Shown: one piece after another, positions 43,715 through 53,232 of the stretch | How positions within the stretch are numbered: the first letter of the stretch is position 1 | Layout of the letters: every line of letters begins with the position of its first letter | From: Alternaria dauci | Lineage: Eukaryota; Ascomycota; Dothideomycetes; Pleosporales; Pleosporaceae | Assembly: GCF_042100115.1 (NCBI RefSeq) | Contig: NC_091280.1 | Coordinates: forward strand, 2,170,001 to 2,234,000 | Length of the DNA stretch: 64,000 bases | Reading direction: 5' to 3' | Notes under the pieces: generated by a model | What the model was told of the DNA's origin: nothing | Databases searched by the model: none | What the model saw: only the letters and a program-made list of their open reading frames with translations | Program-made: the position numbers and the translations under genes

Positions 43715-44839
43715 TCTGGACACCGTCATCAACGACATGGTTTCAAGACTATGAGTTATTAGTCAATCCTACTGCATTGACCCTAGATCATCGACCAGGC
43801 TACGCTCCTATTCTCGACCTAACGCATACGTTCATCGAATACGGAGGACCACAGAGAACCACGATATCCCCGACACGCGGCGTCGTTGGATACGCAAACA
43901 GCTCTCCGCAAGCTCACTGCTTGGGCCTAGGGCCACCTAAAAGAAAGGGTGCTCGATGGCTCTGTCATAATGATTTCGCAACGCATGCATACGAAGCTAG
44001 GAAAAGAAAAAACAAACTGGAGCGGGGAAGCCTACTCCACACGTATGATTCGCGCCGAGCAAAAAGCACGGGTGATTAGACACACGTGGCTTACACATTT
44101 TCCGGACTAGGTCTTGCGGCAATCTGTGGTGCAGAACAGCATCCATTTCAACACGACCACCTTGTTCTTGTTGTGGCAACGACAAGAAGGCCGGATGCGC
44201 AACAGATCTCGTGGAGCGAACAATGATCTCATCGCTCTGCGGGCAGAGTGCAATTACCTGGATGGGTCCAACATCGCAGCCGTAACGTTGGTCGACAAAA
44301 GGAAAGTGGCAAAATCATGGTCTGCATACGTACTGTAAAGCAGACAGATGCGCTGAAGCGCTTGACGCCACTCGGACTGGGGAGGCCCGGTAGGTGGCTT
44401 GGAGGGAAGCTGAAGTGGCGGCATCGGAGGATTCGATTCGGGCATTATTTTGGCTGTCGGAGCATCAGCCAATAGGCATAGGGCAGGACTTTTGGAGGGT
44501 TGGTGGGATGGAATGAGGGGCGAGTCTGGTGGTGATCAACTGCACGCATAGTCCTGGTAGTCTTGCACGACATCGCAGGAATGACTTTTGCTAGCACTCA
44601 CACCAGGCGGTACTTACAGCTTCAGAGTACGTCATGTTTGCGATGGCTCTCATTCCAGAACAGCTTGCGTATGGGTGTCGTTTAGATTGCCGGAGGGGTT
44701 GTCGTGTGGTCATCGCGAACCGTGGTAGTTGACGACGACCCTGAAAGCAATCGCTCTGTCTACATGTACAAATATAGGCAGTTCCTCCTCACCCTGGTTG
44801 CTGTCACGTCGTTCAACATTCTTCCTTGTCTGCTTCAAG
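43715..44839. other. 1.1-kb region without a firm gene
   Basis: A frame from about 43764 to 44079 is open and could be a spliced extension of member B. Otherwise only short frames. Nothing else identified. Confidence 0.35.
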
Positions 44840-45519
44840 ATGAAAGACACCACTACCCGTGGTACTTCAATGATCCATCGGCTCAACTATTGGAGCCTCC
44901 TCAACATATTTTGCCACTTTATTGCCGATGTCTATCTAATGATAGATACCGCAGAACGACCGCGAAAGTCTAAGCTCCGCGAGTTGCCACCAGCCTCGAG
45001 CCTCACACGCGATGAAACAATCTGTGTCTACATCCTTTCTGACATATTCCTGTTGAACGGTCTCGATTATGAGGAGCGCGATCGGATCGCGAGTGAATTA
45101 GCAAAGGTTCCGTTCAACGAGCGAGAGATCGAGAGATTGTTTTGGGACGAGGTGGCGAGAGCGGTTGCTCGTACTTCCTCGCCTCTTCATCCTCGCATGC
45201 AGAGACTGCGATGGTCGTGGGTGATTTCGGTGGACTGGGAGGACGTCAAGCATAGGTTTGTTGACAGGCTATGTTTTGACGCTCTATGTTGACTGATTTG
45301 TTGCGCAGGTACCGGAAGAAAAGAACAGTCAAGGCCATGATACAACGTCGGATTCGGTTGATGAATGGGCATGCTTCAAGGACGTTTGGTGGAGTCATCA
45401 AGCGCTCCGACGTCCTTAGGGCGAAGTCTTTGACACATTCGAGTACATATTCGGAGAAGTGGCAGAGCAGGCAACATTCATACTCGGATTTCTTCGACGA
45501 AACGGAGAGGTTTTGGTAG
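44840..45519 (+). CDS. Hypothetical helical protein with a DUF7079-like segment (208 aa)
   Basis: Exons 44840-45255 and 45309-45519 give 208 residues; the intron (53 nt) joins DVKH to RYRKKRTVKAM. Residues about 53-130 (TRDETICVYILSDIFLLNG, DRIASELAKVPFNEREIERLFWDEVARAV, and RLRWSWVISVDWEDVKHR) have the spacing I recall for bacterial DUF7079-type proteins (LSDLFLDTEL..., PYS..ELE.I...EV.P). That match is from memory and needs a profile search. The C-terminus is basic and Ser-rich. The start is uncertain because upstream coding sequence in another exon is possible. It sits among the cysteine-rich paralogs but shares no motif with them. Confidence 0.6.
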
Positions 45520-45872
45520 GGTGAAGAAAGAGCTGGGCTGTACGAATCTTGAGATACCAGTTGCCTATTTTGCGCAACCAGGATATGACAGGGCATCTTG
45601 GGTGATGTGTGCGGACTAGGTTACACCACTAGATAAAAGAGTTGCATTCCTGAGCATGACTCTATCCTACTAGGCTCACTGCTGTGACCATGAGGATAAG
45701 TACAGTGAGTCAAGTGCACTATATAAACTCTATGTTGGATGGGCAAAGAGATCTCTTGAACATAGTTTTGTCAACATCATTCTACGTCTCGAATCGACCA
45801 GCTCAAAGACGACCAGACAACTGAAAGAGTATCAAGCTATCTATCATCCAATCGAGTTTTCACAACAACACA
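45520..45872 (+). promoter_or_regulatory. Intergenic and promoter of member C
   Basis: A TATATAAA box at 45720-45727 lies about 146 bases before the ATG at 45873. No gene. Confidence 0.5.
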
Positions 45873-46643
45873 ATGGCGGAATGTACACTTGCGCCAAACA
45901 TTTGTCTGATGCCCACGCCTGGAAGTTCTCGAGTGTCTAATGGACCACTCTGCAACTTCTGCAAAAAATGCGATCCGATCGCGTTGAAAAAACAAACGTC
46001 GGATAGTTACGAAGGGCTAAATTCGGAGATCGATGCCGAGAGAGAATATGCTGCGGATGATGAACTAGCTATTGACGAGCATCAAAAGACCCGCGAAGCA
46101 GAGAGGCAAAATGCCATGAATGACGGCAAACTTGTTTGCGCACTGCAGAACCCGCGCTTCTTTGGACAAGACTGGCGCAAAGCTTTCAGACCGAGAACGC
46201 CACGCCCATGTGTACTCCTCGATGCAAAGGGTGCAGACGAAGGCCGCCTCTGCACTATGTGTCAAACCTACGAGATACCAGAGGATTCTGACTGGGCAAA
46301 TAAATTCGTCGTACGACCCAGTGAGAAATACCCGTGTGCCCGCATCAAGTTTACATGCATATGGTTGAAGAAACGTGGCCAAGATCCGGACTTTCGAGAT
46401 AATCGGGACCAGCCATGGTCTGACGACTGTAGGATGATGGGTACATACACAAAGTATCCAGATGCCGTGTGCGAGTGGCACAAAACTGCGTTTCTAGGCC
46501 GTTATGCTCCGGAGTATGCAAGTAACGGCTATTATCATAGAGAGAAATTTCCAGAGTTCTTCTGGAACGATGGCAGACTCAAAACGACGTATCCCGATGA
46601 ACCGGTGGCTCCTACGGTACCTGGTGACGTCCCAGAAGCATAG
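45873..46643 (+). CDS. Cysteine-rich orphan family, member C (256 aa)
   Basis: Intronless. N-terminal finger C4-x6-C11-x15-C27-x2-C30, followed by KKCDPIALKKQ, which parallels the DPQQLRVW segment of member A. Second module: C89ALQNPRF with W101, C113-x13-C127-x2-C130 (same framework, longer loop). A third partial set follows, with C155, C162, C186 and C200-x2-H203. The central region of residues 45-85 is Glu/Asp-rich and helical. No signal peptide. The C-terminus is Pro-rich. Together with the TATA box this looks like an expressed gene. More diverged from A and B than they are from each other. Confidence 0.75.
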   Translation: MAECTLAPNICLMPTPGSSRVSNGPLCNFCKKCDPIALKKQTSDSYEGLNSEIDAEREYAADDELAIDEHQKTREAERQNAMNDGKLVCALQNPRFFGQDWRKAFRPRTPRPCVLLDAKGADEGRLCTMCQTYEIPEDSDWANKFVVRPSEKYPCARIKFTCIWLKKRGQDPDFRDNRDQPWSDDCRMMGTYTKYPDAVCEWHKTAFLGRYAPEYASNGYYHREKFPEFFWNDGRLKTTYPDEPVAPTVPGDVPEA

Positions 46644-47368
46644 TGGCAGAAGTGCGATCCGCGCCTCGAAGGGAAGCCGGACCATGATTGGCCAGTATGA
46701 TGCTGAATGAGATCACTTTTACCAAGGGAATGACAGATTGGCTCTTTCGATGTAGATAGATCAATGGCAGTGTCTTCAATGAGCGTTATTGTCTCATCGT
46801 TTGTGATTCTCGTTTCGATGGGCTCTGGACGTGTTCAGATGAAACGAAGTGTTATTTCTTTATCTTGACATTAAGCAGTTCCGCAATAGTGGCTATTTCG
46901 TCCAACTCTATATCCTCAACTGTGTGGTTGCGAACCGCGCTGCAGACATACAAGTCCGAATATTGGGCGTCCCACGTCGGGAATTGGTTCTGAAAGGATG
47001 GCAGACTAGAATCTGCGTACCGTGAGGAGCTAGTGGTTCCTAGTAACCACGGTTCACTCCCTTTGAATGAGCTCCAAGAGTGCAGTCTTCAGGTAGCAGG
47101 GAAACCCTGGTATAAGATGCCAGGATAATCGGGGTGCGATTCTTCCTAGCCTACTCGTTTTGGTTCTGCATGCCCTTGGCGCATTCCGAAGTGATGGAGA
47201 TGCAAGAAACGCCGACTAAAGAACACGAGAAAATGTCCGGAGGGCGAACTGCGACCAAGGAAGAAGTGAGTTTTTGGAGAGGGGCGAAGTGAGTGTATTG
47301 AACTATATATCACACATATTTCCAAATCATCGCCTCTTGATACATACTCTCCAGCGACACAAGTTGAG
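46644..47368. other. Intergenic, convergent 3' ends
   Basis: Lies between member C and the TPR gene. Nothing recognised. Confidence 0.35.
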
Positions 47369-49102
47369 CTAGCAGCAAGATGTGCCACACGAACTCTTAT
47401 CCGCCCCGTTGTTACTGGGGCAGTCCTTGCCCTCGACGGCTGATCGTCTGCAAAAACAAGATGCTTTGATGTCGACATCAGCAGCCGCCACCGCAATATC
47501 GCGTTGAAGCTTGAACTTCCTAGCTTCCTCCAGTTTCCCGTTCCGGACCAGACACTCATATAAGCCGTGCAAGCCCCAAACATTGTTAATGCGTGCCCGC
47601 CTCCGGGGCAGTTTATCACTGAAGCCCAAATCCTCCCAGTAAAGACGTTCCGCTTCTTCGGAATGGCCCTGCTCTAGAAGGAGCGCGCCCAATGCGTGTC
47701 GTACGGGTAGCATCCAGAGCGGCGGCTCGGCGAGTATGAGTTTATCCTCGGGCTCAACGCCGCGACGCAAAGCAGAGAAGGCCTCTGAAAAGTTGCCTAC
47801 ACGATATTCCAGCTCGCCCTTGAGCATAGCTGAAGCGACAGCTAAGACGGGCTGTGCCTTTCCTCTAAAGCCGTACATTCGATCTTCGGGAACAGACCGA
47901 CGACTCTCCTCGAAGTCATCTCGAGCATGAAGGGCTTCCTCAGTTCGTCCAAGTACAGCAAGTGCGATTGCCTTTGCATACTTTATAGTGGCCACGGATA
48001 CGCAGAGTAATTCAGGGTCTGCAGGCATCTCGAGTTGAAGGATCTCATCCCAACGTCCAAATCGAATCAGCGCATGAGGTAGCGTGACCCACTGCCATTC
48101 AGTCCAGTCTAACATCCGAGGTGTCTTTATCGACATGAACTCCAGTGTGAGGATTTCAGGTAGACGACTTGCAGCCCAGAGAGCGTCTGAGCTTCGTCCG
48201 GAGATCATTGCTGAGTATGCCATAGCATGCGCATTGTGTGATCGATATGCCCTATACATGATAGAAGACGAATTTTCTTGTGCGAAATATCTGTCATCAG
48301 AAAGCACGGCGTTCATATTTGAATCGATTGAGCGGCGATAGTCTCCGCAAGCGGTATCAATGTGGGTCGCCATGTGTTGCATGTGAGAGCCATCCGGCAC
48401 AATGCGGCGTAGCGAGTCGGCGGCGGGCAAGGCCACCTCTGGGAATGGCGACATCTCCATCAGATGGATGTACAAGTGGCAGATGCCGGGATGTCCACGG
48501 CCTTCAGGTCGTGCCAACGCCTTCTCTAGTGCTGCCCTCGCGTCATCAACATCCTGGCCAGTGGTGTGTCCCGCTTCAACATCCCAAAGCAGTCGTGGGC
48601 GAGTGCACATGATTGCATCTGCAAACAGCGCAGTCACGTCAAGATCATCGCCGTGAGCTTCGTACACGCCTCGCATGGCTTCCGCATAGGCGTAATCGAA
48701 TGATGATAGGTCTTTTGGTATCGCGTCGGTGCTGCGCGGGAATAGGGTCGCGAGTGCCTTCACCAAGGCTGTCTCCAAGGGCGATGATCCCGTATCAACT
48801 TCTTGAGCTTTTGCCAAACTGCGCAATGCCTTTTCAATGCTGACTTCCTTGTCTTCTTGCGTGAACATTCGCCATGTTTTATTGTAGTTGGGTCCGATAG
48901 CGTACGCGACTCCCCAGTAAGCCATTACGCAGTTTTCGTCGTGCGACGCCGCTTCTTCGAAGCATTGTATAGCTGCTTCATGGTTGAATGAGTAAGACCA
49001 TACCAGGCCGCGATTGAAACAAGTCTGTGCCACTCGAGATTTGGTGTCTACGACCCGACTATACCGACCTAAGTCGTAATTGTAGGTGGCTTCCTCCGAC
49101 AT
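47369..49102 (-). CDS. TPR-repeat protein with a Cys-rich tail (577 aa)
   Basis: Single exon, start ATG at 49102. Helical repeats cover the sequence: ACNRGLVWSYSFNHEAAIQ-type pairs at the N-terminus (AQTCFNRGLVWSYSFNHEAA followed by IQCFEEAASHDENCVMAYWG), and further units later (AKAIALAVLGRTEEALHARDD, HALGALLLEQGHSEEAERLYWED). Such TPR proteins in fungi and bacteria often act as protein-binding scaffolds, but no enzyme domain is visible. The last 30 residues are unusual: CFCRRSAVEGKDC, then SSCGTSCC, with seven cysteines, suggesting a metal-binding or lipidated end. No signal peptide. Identity beyond TPR is unknown. Confidence 0.85.
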   Translation of the reverse strand: MSEEATYNYDLGRYSRVVDTKSRVAQTCFNRGLVWSYSFNHEAAIQCFEEAASHDENCVMAYWGVAYAIGPNYNKTWRMFTQEDKEVSIEKALRSLAKAQEVDTGSSPLETALVKALATLFPRSTDAIPKDLSSFDYAYAEAMRGVYEAHGDDLDVTALFADAIMCTRPRLLWDVEAGHTTGQDVDDARAALEKALARPEGRGHPGICHLYIHLMEMSPFPEVALPAADSLRRIVPDGSHMQHMATHIDTACGDYRRSIDSNMNAVLSDDRYFAQENSSSIMYRAYRSHNAHAMAYSAMISGRSSDALWAASRLPEILTLEFMSIKTPRMLDWTEWQWVTLPHALIRFGRWDEILQLEMPADPELLCVSVATIKYAKAIALAVLGRTEEALHARDDFEESRRSVPEDRMYGFRGKAQPVLAVASAMLKGELEYRVGNFSEAFSALRRGVEPEDKLILAEPPLWMLPVRHALGALLLEQGHSEEAERLYWEDLGFSDKLPRRRARINNVWGLHGLYECLVRNGKLEEARKFKLQRDIAVAAADVDIKASCFCRRSAVEGKDCPSNNGADKSSCGTSCC

Positions 49103-49933
49103 CAGTTCGTTCCTGTAGAAATTGGCTGGGAGATTAAAATGCTAATTTATTGTGAAAGAGCAACTAGGTGTGGTTGTTGCTTAGCAGCACGCTTGATAAT
49201 AAAGAGTATGTTGCGTCCAGGAGCATAGGAATAAAAGGGAGATGAATGAGTGTGTTAGGAGCACTTTATAAGTGTCGCGAACCAGACCTCTCCGGGGCCG
49301 CCGCGTCCCGGCCTACTCCAGGCTGACCTAAACATAAATACCCAAACGCCCAAAATGATTTGGTGTGAGAAGACGGAGAAGACGGATACTGTTTGCGACC
49401 GCTGCAGGTCGGCCCTAGGCGCAGAGTTGTTCTCGAGGTATTTCGACGACGTGATACGGTCAAAGGAGCTGGTCCTAGGGAGGACGTGGCCGATGGAAAT
49501 AGGCCGGTGGCTACTGGTCAATGTCAGTGGGGCCAGGTGTAGCTACCCTGCTATCCACCATCTGCACTCGACTCTGTCTGATCTGAACTCCAAAAGCTTA
49601 ATATAATGGGCTTCAACGAGTTAATGTTCGAAATTGTGTGGCCATGACGTCTACGAGAAGAAAATAAGGTGGAGCCTGGTAAGCCTGGCTTCTAGAAGAA
49701 GTGATGTTCGCCCGCCTTGCCCAAACGAGCGAGTGAGCCGGAGGAGGGGCATTGCGCCGCCTTCGGCCTTCAATAAATTGCGGACACAAGACTCATAGCA
49801 GACCCCGATTTCTCCGCGAACCCTTACGACTGTGCTCACCGTGACTCACAGTTGCTCTCGTTTATAAGGAAGTCAGTTTCTGGCTTTGATCACTTGTCAC
49901 ACACTTCAACTTTTCGATTCGGTACTCAGCGTC
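49103..49933. promoter_or_regulatory. Divergent promoter between TPR and tryptophan synthase genes
   Basis: No gene. Short frames only. The last 130 bases are a pyrimidine-rich leader of the tryptophan synthase gene. Confidence 0.4.
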
Positions 49934-52398
49934 ATGGACGGCATTAAGAAGACGTTTGCGCAATGCAAGAAGGAGGGCAGGGTATGGTGTGCAACCACGA
50001 GCAGGGAGATGTAGAGCTAACATGCGTGCAGTCTGCCCTCGTCACGTATGTGACTGCAGGTTTCCCTACCGCAGAAGAGACGCCAGACATCATGATGGCT
50101 ATGGAGGCGGGAGGCGCTGGTATGTGCAGCGAGCAATGGCTACCCCAGGTGGCACGACGACAGGCAATTGACACGGCTAGACATCATTGAACTCGGCATG
50201 CCCTTCACCGACCCGATTGCAGACGGCCCAGCAATCCAGACGGCCAACACAGTACGTTGACTCATTCGCCACACCCCGTTCGAAACTCTTCCTGACACCG
50301 TGTGTCTATAGCAAGCCCTCAAGAATGGCGTCAACATCAGCAGCGTCCTCCAGATGATCCGCGATGCGAGGAAGCGGGGTCTGAAGGCGCCAGTCCTTCT
50401 TATGGGATACTACAACCCCCTGCTCAGCTACGGCGAGGAGAAGATGCTGCAGGATGCAAAGGAGGCCGGAGCCAATGGCTTCATCATGGTCGACCTGCCA
50501 CCCGAGGAGGCTCTGCGCTTCAGGAACTTCTGCCGCAGCTACGGGTAAGCCTGCTGTCATGACGAGCATGGGACGAATACTAACAAGACAGTCTCTCCTA
50601 CGTTCCCCTCATCGCCCCCGCCACGTCCGAACACCGCATGCGCGTCCTCTGCAAGATTGCCGATTCCTTCATCTACGTCGTGTCCCGCATGGGCGTCACT
50701 GGCGCCTCCGGTACCATGAACGCCGCTCTTCCTCAGCTGCTCGAGCGCGTCCACAAATACTCTGGCAATGTCCCGGCCGCCGTCGGTTTCGGCGTCAGCA
50801 CACGCGACCACTACCTGAGCGTAGGCAAGATTGCCGAGGGCGTCGTCATCGGCAGCCAGATCATCAACACATTGCTCAAGGCTGAACCAGGAACCGGCGC
50901 AAAGGCAGTCGAGAAGTACTGCGACGAGATCTGCGGCAAGAGCACCCGCGGTGCGCCTCGCGAGGTCGGTATCATCGAGACATTGAACGAGGCCAAGGAG
51001 CCCACCAATGTGCATGTCGACAAGGTTATTACCGACGAGGACACACCGGATGGTCCTGGCCTGGCTGATCAGCTGGAGATGCTCAACACTGACGACAAGG
51101 AGGGCGCCAACGGTACACACGAGCAAAATGGATTTGACGAGAAGCACAAGTTCCCTGCACGATTCGGCGAATTCGGTGGTCAATACGTCCCTGAGTCTCT
51201 GATGGACTGTCTCTCTGAGCTCGAGGAAGGCTTCAATGCAGCGATTGAAGACCCCAAGTTCTGGGAGGAATACCGTTCTTACTTTGACTGGATGGGTAGA
51301 CCAGGTCATCTGCATCTGGCGGAGCGCCTTACCGAGCACGCTGGAGGGGCCAACATCTGGTTGAAGCGAGAGGACTTGAATCACACTGGCAGTCACAAGA
51401 TCAACAACGCACTCGGACAGGTGCTCATTGCCAGGCGACTGGGAAAGACTGAGATTATTGCCGAGACAGGAGCCGGTCAGCACGGTGTTGCAACGGCGAC
51501 GGTGTGCGCCAAGTTCAACATGAAGTGCACCATCTACATGGGAGCGGAGGATGTCAGGCGCCAAGCCTTGAACGTGTTCCGCATCAAGCTGCTTGGTGCG
51601 CAGGTTGTTGCTGTCGAGGCTGGTGCTCAGACGCTGCGTGATGCCGTCAACGAGGCCATGCGCGCGTGGGTTGTCCACCTCGACACGACTCACTACATTA
51701 TCGGATCTGCTATCGGACCCCATCCCTTCCCCACGATTGTGCGCACTTTCCAGTCAATCATCGGAAACGAGACCAAGGAGCAGATGCAGGCGAAGCGCGG
51801 CAAGCTTCCCGATGCCGTAGTCGCTTGCGTTGGTGGTGGCAGCAACGCGGCGGGAATGTTCTACCCCTTCTCCAAAGACCTCTCGGTCAAGCTTCTCGGT
51901 GTCGAGGCTGGTGGTGATGGCGTCGACACGGACCGCCACAGCGCGACTCTGTCAGCCGGAACCAAGGGAGTGCTCCATGGCGTGCGTACGTATGTTATCC
52001 AAAACGAGCACGGGCAGATTAGCGAGACGCACTCGGTCTCTGCTGGTCTTGACTACCCTGGTGTAGGACCTGAGCTTTCGAGCTGGAAGGACAGTGACCG
52101 TGCCAAATTCATTGCTTGCACAGACGCCGAGGCCTTTGTTGGCTTCCGTCTCATGTCTCAGCTCGAGGGCATCATCCCCGCGCTGGAGACATCGCACGCT
52201 ATATACGGGGCTATTGAGCTGGCGAAGACGATGAACAAGGACCAGGATATCGTCATCTGTGTGTCTGGACGCGGTGACAAGGACGTGCAGAGCGTTGCTG
52301 AGGAGCTACCCAAGCTGGGACCCAAGATTGGCTGGGACCTGAGGTGTAAGTGACGACGGTGCTACTACGATGAATACTGCTAACAAGCTACAGTCTAA
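49934..52398 (+). CDS. TRP5: Tryptophan synthase, fused alpha-beta enzyme
   Basis: Last step of tryptophan biosynthesis: indole-3-glycerol phosphate is cleaved to indole (alpha part), and indole condenses with serine on PLP (beta part). Exons: 49934-49981, 50032-50119, 50181-50251, 50312-50544, 50592-52345 and 52394-52398, giving 732 residues. Alpha residues Glu49 ([11 protein letters not shown]) and Asp60 (IADGP) match the bacterial catalytic numbering. A linker (about 290-345) leads to the beta domain: [18 protein letters not shown], then [13 protein letters not shown] with the PLP Lys near 416, [14 protein letters not shown], and [10 protein letters not shown]. The final exon is five bases (TC plus TAA) and adds the conserved last Phe in GWDLRF. 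Alpha-beta order is as in other fungi. Confidence 0.96.
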
Positions 52399-53232
52399 AC
52401 GACGACGTTGTGTGTACGAGGCCGTTGGTTTAGGTGTATATAGGTCGACTCTCAATGCAAAAGTTTGAAGACTGGCCATTGGCATTGTTTCCGTGAAAAG
52501 TGAGGCTCAACAGAGGATTGTTTTTTTTTTCATGTAGGATATCACACGTTGTGGTTGCTGATTGGCGCAGGCACAATGCGGGCCTGACATGCGCGACGAT
52601 GATACAGGTCGGGTGGTTTTGGGCAAGGATTGGAATGCAGGCAGTGACTAGCGCGGCCAGGAGCGGGCCATGGCGAAGACGGAGAGACATGGCCACACAG
52701 GTCACGATGAAGGCCATCTGCGGTTGTGCGTGGGGTAGTCGTGTGATGGGCGACCAAGACACTACCCGTCTGGCGCAACCCGAGCGTGCGGTGCAGTGCG
52801 GGTGAGGTGTGGGTGAAAGTGTGGCTGCGGCGGAGAGCTGCACCGCCAATCATCGGCCCATGTGTCGCCGACGGTGCTCGCGATTGCGGTGACGAAAGCG
52901 CATCCACACCTCTCCAGCGTCCCAAGCCGAGAAAGGTTCCGCGCCAATCCCACACCCGACGACAGCATCGCTCCATGCCGCAGTTCCCTTGTGCTGCACG
53001 CCACCTGACCGCCCTGCGAGCACTACGCCCTCTAGTCTGCCCTGCCTAGCGACCGACGCTCTTACATCCACCACCACCCACCCTGGACGCCCTGCCGCCT
53101 TACCGTGACGCTGCGCCCACAAGAGCAATAGAGCTCCAGGAATTCCACACCCGCCCACAAGAGCCGCACCGGGAGAGCAGGAGAGAACAGAAGCGACGGG
53201 AGAAGCTCGAGCAGCTGCGCGAGGCCGAAGAG
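52399..53232. promoter_or_regulatory. Intergenic and GC-rich promoter of the phosphate transporter
   Basis: No supported gene, only accidental frames. The leader before 53233 is rich in C and pyrimidines. Confidence 0.35.

Noticed and set aside
42421..46643. Effector-type interpretation of the Cys-rich family
   Set aside because: No signal peptide is visible in any member, so secretion is not supported.
50557..51723. Long minus-strand open frame (388 aa) across tryptophan synthase
   Set aside because: It is the reverse shadow of the strongly supported synthase coding exon; it has no family resemblance.
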